Shown piece by piece: positions 52,469 through 61,900 of a stretch of 64,000 nucleotides of DNA (position 1 is its first letter; every line of letters begins with the position of its first letter). The stretch is from Richelia sp. UBA3308 (lineage in GTDB: Bacteria; Cyanobacteriota; Cyanobacteriia; Cyanobacteriales; Nostocaceae): positions 30,274-94,273 of the forward strand of contig DESS01000316.1 of assembly GCA_002361335.1 (NCBI GenBank), read 5' to 3'. The position numbers and the translations under genes were made by a program. The notes below the pieces were generated by a model, which saw nothing but the letters and a program-made list of their open reading frames with translations, had not been told where the DNA came from and made no database searches.

Positions 52469-54511
52469 ATGGAAATAATACTAACTTGGGAAGACCCCGG
52501 TAATCAAGAATTACAAAACCAATCTTTTCCTCTTCCTTTAGGAATTGGGCGAGAAATTTCACGTATACCTGATAGTTATGAAAACCAATCTTTATCTAAA
52601 GTGGTTTTCAAAAGTAGAGAAATTTCTGGTTTTCATGCTGTAATTTATTTTGTTAACGATCACTTAACAATTAAGGATTTAAGTACCAATGGTACAAGGA
52701 TTAATGGCAATCTATTACACCAATCCAGTCAGCCCCTCAAAAGTGGAGATACTCTTTTAATCGGACCATTTCAGATCACTGTAAGTTTGATGAATCAGGT
52801 TAGCGGTACGGAAATCGTCGAGCTACCTCCTGGTGCATTATATTCGCCAACTGAAGTTATCGATCTTAGTCCACAAACAATAAAACAAACAGCAAAATTA
52901 GATCAACCTTCAACAACTACTATTGCCTTTAACCCAGAAACTGACGAACCACAGCCCACTACCATACCCTCACAACCTGCACAGTTAAGTTCTTTCCCAT
53001 CAAAAGAGTTTATGTCGTCAGAGTTTGTAGATGTGGAATCTCTTTATGCCAAAGGAAATCCTGTTAAAGAGCAAGAATATGTTGCTTTGGGAGGAGGCAT
53101 TGGTAGTTTTGCATGGGTAGACCACATTAGAATTTATGGAGTCAAGTCAGATAAAATTACTGTTCTGGGTTTAGAACAAAAACCATACGGACGTTATCAG
53201 CGTCTTTGTCAAAATTCTCAAATTCCTCCCCATGAAAGATTGCGCTCTGGTTCTGATTCTTGTCCAGATAATCTTTGGGGTTGGCCTGGTTATGCTTGGA
53301 GAGAAGCTTACAGAGAATTCTTTTCTGGTGAAGTAGGTTCTGCACTGAAGCATCTGTGGCAGGTTTTTGCAGAGCCAGTACTTGCGGATACTTATACTCC
53401 CATGTCTGGAAGAGTTTTTGAGTCTATCGACCGAGAAGCTGAACGCATTGGTTGGTCTTCTATGCTTAAATACGGTCGTATTAAGGCTATCCGTAAAACA
53501 ACAGATGGTCGTTATGCGATCGCCTATTCTGTTCCCAAAGCTTCAGAGCGAACCCATGGATATTTAATCGGTCGTTATGTACATATTGCTACAGGATATC
53601 CTGCTATTAGGTTTTTACCAGATTTACAGAAATATCGGGAAGACACAGGAGATTTTAAATCTGTAGTTAATGCTTACGAAGAACACAGCCATGTTTATAA
53701 ACATTTAGAACGTCATGGTGGTACGGTAATTATTCGTGGTAGAGGAATTGTTTCATCTCGAATTATTCAAAGAATTTCGGAAGCTAGACGAAAAAATTCC
53801 AAAATTACCGTCATCCATGTGATGCGTACTCCTGTTAAAGAAGGTCATAAGTTTGGGATAGCCCGACGTAAAGTTGAAAATCACTGGGAATTCCAACCCT
53901 ATAATTGGCCAAAAGCTACTTGGGGTGGTGATATGCGTTCGATGTTAGAAGCAGCTTCCCCAGCAAGACGTTATGAATTACTCAAAGATTGGGGTGGAAC
54001 TACTACAGCAGATCGTACAGATTGGCGGCTTATTATTCAAGAAGGCTTAGATGCTGGGTGGTACAGTATTGAGTTTGGTCAAGTAGAAAAAGTAGAACGC
54101 AACAGTCAAGGAAAACCTCTTTCTTTTATCAGAACTCGCAAAGGATTGTTAGAGGTAGCAGCAGATTTCATTATTGACTCTACTGGGTTAGAAGCAAAAC
54201 CCCAGGATAATCCTTTATTTGCAGATTTGGTTGACCATTATAACTTGGCTTTATCTCCCTATGGTGGTTTACAAGCTGCTAACAATTTTGAAATGAAGGA
54301 GATGCGAAATAATCGCGGCAGAATGTATGTTGCTGGGGTTTTAACTTTAGGTGGTCCCTATGCGGCAATTGATACATTTTTAGGCTTGCAGTATGCAGCT
54401 CAAAGAGCGGCAGATGCTTTAGTTGTTGCAAAAGCTCCAGGTATAGCTTATTTAGATGGTTTGGGTTCTTTATGGCAATGGATTAAATGGGCAACTAATC
54501 AACAGCCTTAA
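52469..54511 (+). CDS. FHA domain fused to FAD/NAD(P)-dependent oxidoreductase
   Basis: 680 residues. Residues ~1-120 form an FHA domain (LPLGIGREISRIP, SREISGFHAVIYF, DLSTNGTRING). A Pro/Thr-rich linker follows to ~190. The rest is a flavoprotein monooxygenase-like domain: YVALGGGIGSFAW dinucleotide fold near 202, second nucleotide-binding stretch GGTVIIRGRGIVSSRII, ADFIIDSTGLEAKP, and terminal MYVAGVLTLGGPYAAIDTF. The fold recalls lysine/ornithine N-hydroxylase relatives; substrate unknown. The FHA fusion suggests docking to a phosphorylated partner, perhaps under Ser/Thr kinase control. Confidence 0.85.
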   Translation: MEIILTWEDPGNQELQNQSFPLPLGIGREISRIPDSYENQSLSKVVFKSREISGFHAVIYFVNDHLTIKDLSTNGTRINGNLLHQSSQPLKSGDTLLIGPFQITVSLMNQVSGTEIVELPPGALYSPTEVIDLSPQTIKQTAKLDQPSTTTIAFNPETDEPQPTTIPSQPAQLSSFPSKEFMSSEFVDVESLYAKGNPVKEQEYVALGGGIGSFAWVDHIRIYGVKSDKITVLGLEQKPYGRYQRLCQNSQIPPHERLRSGSDSCPDNLWGWPGYAWREAYREFFSGEVGSALKHLWQVFAEPVLADTYTPMSGRVFESIDREAERIGWSSMLKYGRIKAIRKTTDGRYAIAYSVPKASERTHGYLIGRYVHIATGYPAIRFLPDLQKYREDTGDFKSVVNAYEEHSHVYKHLERHGGTVIIRGRGIVSSRIIQRISEARRKNSKITVIHVMRTPVKEGHKFGIARRKVENHWEFQPYNWPKATWGGDMRSMLEAASPARRYELLKDWGGTTTADRTDWRLIIQEGLDAGWYSIEFGQVEKVERNSQGKPLSFIRTRKGLLEVAADFIIDSTGLEAKPQDNPLFADLVDHYNLALSPYGGLQAANNFEMKEMRNNRGRMYVAGVLTLGGPYAAIDTFLGLQYAAQRAADALVVAKAPGIAYLDGLGSLWQWIKWATNQQP

Positions 54512-54597
54512 GTTTTACATGGATTTTATTTTATATATAGCGGTTTTCGGTTGAGTAAAAAAATTTCAATACCAGGCCGCTCTCCGTCATGGTGTGA

Positions 54598-54625
54598 GTA
54601 CTTGATAACTGATAACTGATAACTG
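54598..54625. repeat. TAACTGA heptamer repeats
   Basis: Three to four tandem TGATAAC/TAACTGA units immediately before the start codon of the next gene. Confidence 0.6.
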
Positions 54626-54627
54626 AA

Positions 54628-55074
54628 ATGACACCAACATTAATTGGACGCTGGCAATCTCGCATTTTTCTTTTAGCAACAATTGGTATTTTATTTTCCT
54701 TACCTTTTGCTTTGAAAAATGGCTTAGGACATGTTGAATTTGTTTACTTTTGGGTTTTGTTTTATGTCGGTCTTTTTGGTTTAGCTTGGGATATTCTTTA
54801 TAACTATTTACAGAAATTTCTTTGGGATCATGATTGGCCTGGTGTATTGCAACTTTTTGCCGCAATTGTGGAAGGTATTTTCTTAGCATTGGTAATAAAT
54901 TTTATTGGATTACCGAATGTTCCTCAAGAGAATTTTTCTTTAGTAAGTTATATTTTCCACTACAGTGTTGTTTGGGTTGCAGTTTATTGTGCTTCTTGGG
55001 TGGTAATGCGACTGCTATTTCCCCGTGCCCGTTTTCGTGGTGGTGCATGGATTGGCAAATGGGCTAAGGGTTAG
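54628..55074 (+). CDS. Small polytopic membrane protein
   Basis: 148 residues with four membrane spans (about 14-30, 35-62, 73-93, 104-128). No family firmly recognised. It lies 116 bp after the FHA-flavoprotein on the same strand and may be its membrane partner. Start ATG 54628 directly follows heptamer repeats, with no clear Shine-Dalgarno. Confidence 0.6.
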   Translation: MTPTLIGRWQSRIFLLATIGILFSLPFALKNGLGHVEFVYFWVLFYVGLFGLAWDILYNYLQKFLWDHDWPGVLQLFAAIVEGIFLALVINFIGLPNVPQENFSLVSYIFHYSVVWVAVYCASWVVMRLLFPRARFRGGAWIGKWAKG

Positions 55075-55176
55075 ATAATAGGCAGGGGGAGCGGAGGCAG
55101 CGGAGGCAGCAGGGGGAGAAATAACCCCTGCCTTCCTTGACTTAGTAGATTACTAGTACAAATAGGTACAATTTTG

Positions 55177-56145
55177 ATGAAACAAAAACCTTGGCTGAAA
55201 TATCTGCTTATAGTTTTATTAATTGCTTCTGGTGGTTTGATTTCGTCTGTAATTATCAAACAATTTTCAACCGTAGATTCTAAAGAATCTTCTGTGATGT
55301 TAGCGCGAAGAAGGTCTAGATATGACCGATATATGGCCCTAGCATACACCGCAAACAGACGCAGACAATATGGTAGAGCGTTATATTATTTCCGACTTGC
55401 ATTAAGGCAACGTCCTGGAGATAGGTATGCTCGTAATGGGATTAGCAATGTCAGAAAGCGTCTCAGGAGAGCTTCTAGATATAGAAGAGTTGCTAGAAGA
55501 GGAAGACCTCGTAGAAGAAGGGGTGCAGCAACGAGAGGATCTAATGGACTAGAACAATGCAGTGGCTTGATTCCTTTGATACCAACAATGAATGAGACAT
55601 GCTCTCAAAGCAATCAAGGAGGAGGCAATTCTTCAGAATCAGCATTATTCTTAACAACGGCAAAATATCCAACCTTCTTTTTCTATGTTCCTCAAATTTC
55701 TCAAGAGGAAGAACTATTATTTGAATTAGAGGATGAAGAGAACGGAAATATTTTGTACGAATTAACTTTTAAACCTACCCAAACGCCTGGTATCGTTAGC
55801 GTTAGTCTTCCTAAGGACAAACCACCTCTAGAACTTAACAAAGAGTATCGTTGGAGTCTTTCAAAAGATAGTGACAGACCTGATGACTACCGTCCAGAAG
55901 GTTTAATTAAGCGAGAGCAGCCAAATCCTGAATTAATCAAGGAACTCAAAGCCGCTAAAAAACCTTTAGACAGGGTAGGAATATATGCCAAATATGGATA
56001 TTGGGAAGATAGTTTGAGGACTATAGCCGATCTACGTCGTCAGAATCCTCAAGATGAAGAAGTCAATATTGAATGGGGGAATTTGTTGGCTACGGTAGAG
56101 CTTGAGGACAATATAATCGATGCTCCTCTGTTACTATCGCGATAA
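55177..56145 (+). CDS. DUF928 protein with membrane anchor and Arg-rich linker
   Basis: 322 residues. An N-terminal membrane anchor (YLLIVLLIASGGLISSVII), a TPR-like pair (YMALAYTANRRRQYGRALYYFRLALRQRPGD), then a very basic linker (RRVARRGRPRRRRGAATRG). The C-terminal half is DUF928 (YPTFFFYVPQISQEEELLFEL, LNKEYRWSLSK, DRVGIYAKYGYWEDSLRTIADL). DUF928 proteins are cyanobacterial, often near CHAT genes, of unknown function. ATG 55177; 102 bp after the membrane-protein gene. Confidence 0.78.
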   Translation: MKQKPWLKYLLIVLLIASGGLISSVIIKQFSTVDSKESSVMLARRRSRYDRYMALAYTANRRRQYGRALYYFRLALRQRPGDRYARNGISNVRKRLRRASRYRRVARRGRPRRRRGAATRGSNGLEQCSGLIPLIPTMNETCSQSNQGGGNSSESALFLTTAKYPTFFFYVPQISQEEELLFELEDEENGNILYELTFKPTQTPGIVSVSLPKDKPPLELNKEYRWSLSKDSDRPDDYRPEGLIKREQPNPELIKELKAAKKPLDRVGIYAKYGYWEDSLRTIADLRRQNPQDEEVNIEWGNLLATVELEDNIIDAPLLLSR

Positions 56146-56398
56146 AGTTATTTTTCTGATGTAAGATTTTCCCTCTTCTAATTTAGGAGAGGGATTTATT
56201 GTAATATTTTGGATGCAATATGTTCGGGGTATACTTGTTCTTTTCTGTGAGTCATGATAAAAGAATTTAGCAAGCAAGTTCTATTATTTTTTCATAGTAA
56301 TTATGACCCGAGAAGTTGTAAAGGGCTTGGGTTAAGTCTAGGGGGGTTTGGGAGTTAAGATTTTTATATAAAAAAGTTCACAAACAAGTAGAAAACCT

Positions 56399-56638
56399 AT
56401 GGACAACAACAATAAACAAATTTACAATTACACCGTACTTCTGGAAAAAGAATCAGATGGAGGTTATCACGCTTTTTGTCCTATCCTAAAAGGTTGTCAT
56501 TCTCAGGGAGATTCTTTTGAAGAGGCGATCGAGAATATTACAGAAGCAATTGAATTATATATTGAAAGTTTAAAGGCTGATAATCAGTCAATTCCTAGAG
56601 AAGATTTAATTGTTAAACCATTAAGTATCTTGGCATGA
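56399..56638 (+). CDS. hicB: HicB-like antitoxin
   Basis: 79 residues: YNYTVLLEKESDGGYHAFCP then CHSQGDSFEEAIENITEAIELYIESL is the HicB partial RNase H-like domain. Partner of the HicA mRNA interferase. The stop overlaps the HicA start by 4 bp (ATGA), the usual coupled order hicB-hicA in cyanobacteria. The partner is broken, so this antitoxin may be orphaned. Confidence 0.88.
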   Translation: MDNNNKQIYNYTVLLEKESDGGYHAFCPILKGCHSQGDSFEEAIENITEAIELYIESLKADNQSIPREDLIVKPLSILA

Positions 56639-56880
56639 GTCATTTCCCCAGTGTCAAAGCAAAAGAATTTATCAAAGTCATCGAACAATTAGGTTTTTAT
56701 CTTGATCGTCAAAAGGGGAGTCAAAAAAATATATCGCACCCGGATTATTATTTTTCGCTGGTACAAATACACCGTCGATCGCAAATGATGTGGGAGCATC
56801 CCAATGCCGGAATAAATTATTTTATCCGACACCCGCTTAAGGGTGCGGCTACACAAACAAACCCTACCTGCGTAGGCTAA
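56635..56880 (+). pseudogene. hicA: hicA toxin truncated by MITE-like repeat
   Basis: The first ~52 codons are HicA-like (HFPSVKAKEFIKVIEQLGFY, LDRQKGS, HPDYYFSLVQIH). From 56792 the frame reads through a family 2 MITE (GINYFIRHPLKGAATQTNPT) to a stop. The C-terminal half of HicA is missing, and the catalytic His context (normally GSH) reads GSQ. Likely inactive. Confidence 0.75.
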
Positions 56881-56967
56881 GAAATCTTTGAGCCTACGTA
56901 GGTAGGCTTTGTAATATTAGCCCCAGGCTTATAGCCTGTGGTTTTTTTGCAAATTTGGGATGCTCCC
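56792..56967 (-). repeat. MITE-like repeat, family 2, inverted copy
   Basis: 176 bp from GGGAGCATCCC to GGGATGCTCCC; inverted relative to 21236-21365, sharing AGCCTGGGGCTAATATTAC (complement) and ACACCC...GGGTGCGGCT. The internal hairpin differs (CCTACCTGCGTAGGC / GCCTACGTAGGTAGG). Inserted in hicA. Confidence 0.75.
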
Positions 56968-57640
56968 AATGATGTTTCTTTAACTACTACTGAATCAAAT
57001 TTGTATTCAGATGCATTTTCTGGCGGATTTGTCAACAAGTTAAATAGTAAACTTGGGCATTGTTGAAACAGTTTATAAAAGATTGTATCTCGGCGCATGA
57101 AAAAAATTTACTGATTTTTTTGATTACTAATAGTCTAGTAAAATGAAAAAAACAGCAATTTATATTTCTATTATTAAAGATAATTTTGTTGTTTGCTGGA
57201 CTTACGCAACGAGAACGGAAGATATGGTGTTCCAGACATTCTAGATCCCCCCAACCCCTCTTTAAAAGGGGGGCTTGCGTAAGTCCTGTTTTGCTTGCTT
57301 CCATGATTCAATGCGATCGCTTCCGTTTTTGGAGAAAAATTATCAAAAAGTTACGACGCAAAGTATCTGCTATTACTTGCTCTATTTATTGTCAGTCTTT
57401 ACACTAATAACTGCAACACTGGGTTAATAGATAGCAGGTACGCTCAATACAGTATATTTTCTCTGTGGTGAAGTATATTCTCACGGGCAGGGATGCCCGT
57501 ACCACAAGATATTGAGGATATAATTTTGTATTTGATTTAGTTACAAGGTGCTGTAATTCACAGTTTGCTTTAATTCTTAAGTGTTTCGGTATTCAATGTT
57601 ATATCTTTTATCTTTTATCAGATTTTGATTATTTATCATA
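56968..57640. other. Intergenic with a second inverted-repeat element (57198-57286)
   Basis: GGACTTACGCA at 57198 and TGCGTAAGTCC at 57276-57286 bound an 89-bp non-coding unit containing CCCCCCAACCCCTCTTTAAA, a known type of dispersed cyanobacterial repeat. A CGGGCAGGGATGCCCG hairpin lies near 57484. ORFs here are repeat-derived and not called. Confidence 0.6.
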
Positions 57641-58720
57641 ATGACTCAAACTTTCACATCTACCACTGAGGCTCCAGTTTTTGAAATCAATGCATCGCGA
57701 CAATTTACGGCTTGGCTTGCTGAACAATTTTTGAGTTTGGTTTTTACTACTTATCAAGCTGGAAAGGTGTTTTTCATCGGCTTGAATCCAGCGACGGGAA
57801 AGTTGTCAGTTTTTCAAAGAACTTTTGAACGCTGCATGGGGTTGTATGCTCAAGATTCAACCCTTTATATGAGTTCTTTATATCAACTGTGGCGGTTTGA
57901 AAATAGCCTGCAACCGGGAGAAGTTTACAACGGTTATGACGCTATTTATGTGCCGCAAATGAGCTATATCACCGGAGATTTAGATATCCATGATGTGGCT
58001 GTGGATAATTCTCCTCTGAAGACAGATAATCAACAGCCTGTTTTTATTAATACTCTTTTTAGTTGTTTGGCTACTGTTAGTAATACCCACAGTTTTGTTC
58101 CCCTGTGGAAACCACCGTTTATTTCTAAGCTGGCAGCAGAAGACAGGTGTCATCTCAACGGTTTGGCTATGCGAGATGGAAAACCCCGATATGTAACAGC
58201 TGTAAGTCAGTCGGATGTGGCCGAAGGTTGGCGGGATAAACGCTCGGATGGTGGTTGTGTTATTGATGTGGAATCCAATGAGGTTATTGTAACCGGTTTA
58301 TCAATGCCCCATTCTCCTCGCTGGTATGGGGATAAGTTATGGTTACTTAATTCTGGTACTGGTGAATTTGGCTATGTTGATTTAGATGCAGGGAAATTTG
58401 AGCCGGTAGCGTTTTGCCCTGGTTATCTGCGCGGTTGTGCTTTCGTGGGTGATTTTGCTGTATTGGGTATTTCTAAGCCTCGGGAAAATAAAACTTTTAG
58501 CGGTTTGGTTTTGGATGAGAGGTTGAATCAAAAGCAGGTGGAAGCTCGTTGTGGTTTGTTGGTAATTGATTTACGTAGCGGCGATATTGTTCATAGTTTG
58601 CGAATTGAAGGAATTATTGAGGAACTTTACGATGTTGTCGTTTTACCTGGGGTGCGACAACCAATGGCTATTGGTTTGAAAAGTGATGAAATTCGCCGGG
58701 TTTTGAGTGTTGGTGAATAG
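57641..58720 (+). CDS. TIGR03032 family protein
   Basis: 359 residues. Matches the family pattern: FTAWLAEQFLSLVFTTYQAGK, FERCMGLYAQDSTLYMSSLY, CHLNGLAMRDGKPRYVTAVS, GLSMPHSPRWYGDKLWLLNSGTGE, LRGCAFVGDFAVLGISKPR. A beta-propeller-like fold is likely; the function is unknown. In several genomes such proteins sit near large repeat or adhesin proteins, and here it directly precedes a giant FG-GAP protein. ATG 57641. Confidence 0.88.
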   Translation: MTQTFTSTTEAPVFEINASRQFTAWLAEQFLSLVFTTYQAGKVFFIGLNPATGKLSVFQRTFERCMGLYAQDSTLYMSSLYQLWRFENSLQPGEVYNGYDAIYVPQMSYITGDLDIHDVAVDNSPLKTDNQQPVFINTLFSCLATVSNTHSFVPLWKPPFISKLAAEDRCHLNGLAMRDGKPRYVTAVSQSDVAEGWRDKRSDGGCVIDVESNEVIVTGLSMPHSPRWYGDKLWLLNSGTGEFGYVDLDAGKFEPVAFCPGYLRGCAFVGDFAVLGISKPRENKTFSGLVLDERLNQKQVEARCGLLVIDLRSGDIVHSLRIEGIIEELYDVVVLPGVRQPMAIGLKSDEIRRVLSVGE

Positions 58721-58992
58721 TAATACTGCAAGGTTAAATATACATCGTCATTGCCACGGTCGCGTAGCGTAATTTAAGTAGTTAAACATAATTAATTACA
58801 CAATGTCATTGCGAGTGGAACGAAGTGAAACGAAGCAATCCCAAGATGTTGCGATTGTTTCACTTCGTTTGCAACGACATAACTAAGTCGGTCAAAAAAA
58901 TTAAGGAATACAAAATTACAACTTTTGTTAAGCAGACGATAGAACGGAATTTATTTCATACAAAAGAAAAATTACAACAGGAGTAATAAATA
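58721..58992. other. Intergenic with GAAGCAATC hairpin repeat
   Basis: Copy of the dispersed hairpin: GCGAGTGGAACGAAGTGAAA then GAAGCAATC...GCGATTGTTTCACTTCGTTTG (58812-58876). AACAGGAGTAATAAATA before 58993 gives a good Shine-Dalgarno (AGGAG) for the next gene. Confidence 0.6.
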
Positions 58993-61900
58993 ATGCAGTT
59001 TCCAGCCCAATTTAATCTATCGGAACTTAACGGTAGTAATGGCTTTGTTCTCAAGGGTATTGATGCTGATGACCTTTCTGGCTGGTCTGTAAGTAGTGCA
59101 GGGGATATCAATGGTGATGGACTTGATGACCTGATTATCGGCGCATTGAGTGCCGGTAGTGTTGATGAAGGACAAAGCTATGTAGTGTTTGGCTCGTCTT
59201 CCGGCTTCAACAGCAACCTTGAGCTATCAACTCTAGACGGTAGTAACGGCTTTGTTATTAACGGTATTAATTCTGGTGAGATTTCTGGAACTTCTGTAAG
59301 TAGTGCGGGGGATATCAACGGCGACGGAATCGACGATGTGATTATTGGGGCACCAGGTGGCAGCTTCAATACTTCTTCTAAGAGCTATGTGATATTTGGT
59401 TCGTCTTCCGGTTTTGGCAGCACCTTTGAGTTATCAACTCTAGACGGCAGCAATGGCTTTGTTATCAACGGTATTGATTCTAATGACCAATCTGGCGTAT
59501 CTGTAAGTGATGCGGAGGATGTCAACGGCGACGGAGTAGACGACGTGATAATCGGCGCAAGATATGCCGACCCCAATGGTTCTAAAAGCGGAGAAAGCTA
59601 TGTAATTTTTGGCTCTTCTTCCGGCTTTGGCAGCAGCTTTGAGCTATCTTCTCTAGACGGCACCAACGGCTTTGTTATCAATGGTATTGATGCTGATGAC
59701 CGTTCTGGCGAGTCTGTAAGTAGTGCAGGAGATATCAACGGCGATGGAATTAACGACCTGATTATCGGCGCTGAAAAGGCTGACCCTAATGGTACTGACA
59801 GCGGAGAAAGCTATGTGGTATTTGGCTCGTCTTCGGGCTTTAGTCCCAGCCTTGAACTATCTTCTCTAGACGGTAGTAACGGCTTTGTTATTAACGGTAT
59901 TAATTCTGGTGATAATTCTGGTCAGTATATAAGTAGTGCGGGGGATATCAACGCCGATGGAATCGACGACCTAATTATTGGCGCACGTTTTGCTGACCCC
60001 AATGGTATTGATAGAGCCGGAGAAGCATATGTAGTATTTGGCTCTTCTTCGGGCTTTGGCAGCAGTCTTGAACTATCGTCTCTAAACGGCAGCAACGGCT
60101 TTATTCTCAACGGTATTGATGCTGATGACCTTGCTGGTAGTGTAAGTAGTGCAGGGGATTTCAATGGCGATGGAATTAACGACTTGATTATTGGTGCAAA
60201 CACAGCGGACTCCAATGGTTTTAGCAGTGGAGAAAGCTATGTGGTGTTTGGCTCTTCTTCAGGTTTTGGTAGCAGTCTTGAGCTATCATCTCTTAATGGA
60301 GCCAATGGCTTTATTCTCAACGGTATTGATGCTGGTGACTTCTCTGGCAGACCTGTAAGTGATGTGGGGGATATCAACGGTGATGGAGTTGACGACCTGA
60401 TTATCGCTGCAGTAGGAGCCGACCCCAATGGTTCTAGTAGCGGAGAAAGCTATGTAGTATTTGGTAACACTATACCTATTGCCGTTGATGATACTATCAC
60501 TACCTCAGAAGACAACACCTTAACTGGTAACGTCTTCGCCGACAACGGCAACGGTGCTGATAACGACCCCAAAGACGATACCTTTACCGTAACAGAAGTT
60601 AACGATACTGATAATCCTGCTGACGTAGGCAATCAAATTACTTTACCTTCCGGTGCTTTTCTCACACTTAACTCCGACGGTACCTTTAACTACAACCCCA
60701 ACGGTCAATTTGAACCCCTCAACAACGGTCAAACAGCCAACGATACTTTTTCTTACACAATCGCAGACGATAAGATTGGTTTTAGTATCGCTACAGTAAA
60801 TATTACTATTAATGGTGTTAACGATATCCCCGTCTTAGCTACCAACACCGGCTTAACAGTAGACGAAGATGCAGTAGGTAATATCAGCGCTACTCAATTA
60901 CAAGTAACTGATGTAGACAATACCGCAACAGAAATTATTTACACCATTACCAACCTTCCCCTTAACGGTAATCTGTTGCTCAACGGAACAGCTTTAGCGG
61001 TTAACGACACATTTACCCAAGCTGATATTGACAACAATCTTCTAACTTACGACCATAACGGTAGCGAAACAACTTCTGATAACTTTGATTTCACCGTTGT
61101 TGATGGTGCAGATGGTAGTATTAATTCCCAGACATTTAATATTACAGTTAATCCTATAAATGATGCACCAGTTGCTAATGACGACATAGCAACAACCGAC
61201 GAAGACAGCAGCATTAGTATTAGCGTACTAGACTTACTAGCTAACGACACCGACCTAGAAGGCGATAGCTTAACTATTACCGCAGTTGACGATAGAAGAA
61301 CAAAAGGTAATATTACTTTTGACGGCGTAAATATTACTTACGACCCCAAGGGTGAATTTGAATTCCTCAATGATGGTCAAACAGCGAACGATAGTTTTAC
61401 TTACACAATCTCAGACGGTAATGGGGGCACGGATACTGGTACTGTAAATATTACTATTAACGGTGTTTCCGGTGATATCTTTCCTGCTTTTCCAGACCAA
61501 TTTAATTTGTCAGACCTGAATGGTAGTAATGGGTTTGTAATTAACGGTATTGATGCAGGTGACATATCTGGCTTTTCTGTAAGTGACGCAGGGGATATCA
61601 ACGGGGATGGAATTGACGACTTAATTATCGGTGCATTCGGAGCCGACCCCAATGGTGAAAGTTATGTGGTTTTTGGCTCTTCTTCCGGCTTTAGTTCCAG
61701 CCTTGAGCTATCAGACCTTGACGGCAGCAACGGTTTTGTTATCAACGGTATTGACTCGGGTGATTTTTTTGGCACTTTTGTAAGTGATGCCGGAGATATC
61801 AACGGGGATGGAGTGGACGACCTGATTATCGCGGCTCCAGATAACCGCTTAAATGGTCTTGGAAAAAGCTATGTAGTATTTGGCTCCTCTTCCGGATTTG

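Noticed and set aside
57186..57407. Plus-strand ORF near 57.2 kb as a gene
   Set aside because: It is composed of a dispersed inverted-repeat element (GGACTTACGCA...TGCGTAAGTCC) and flanking AT-rich DNA.
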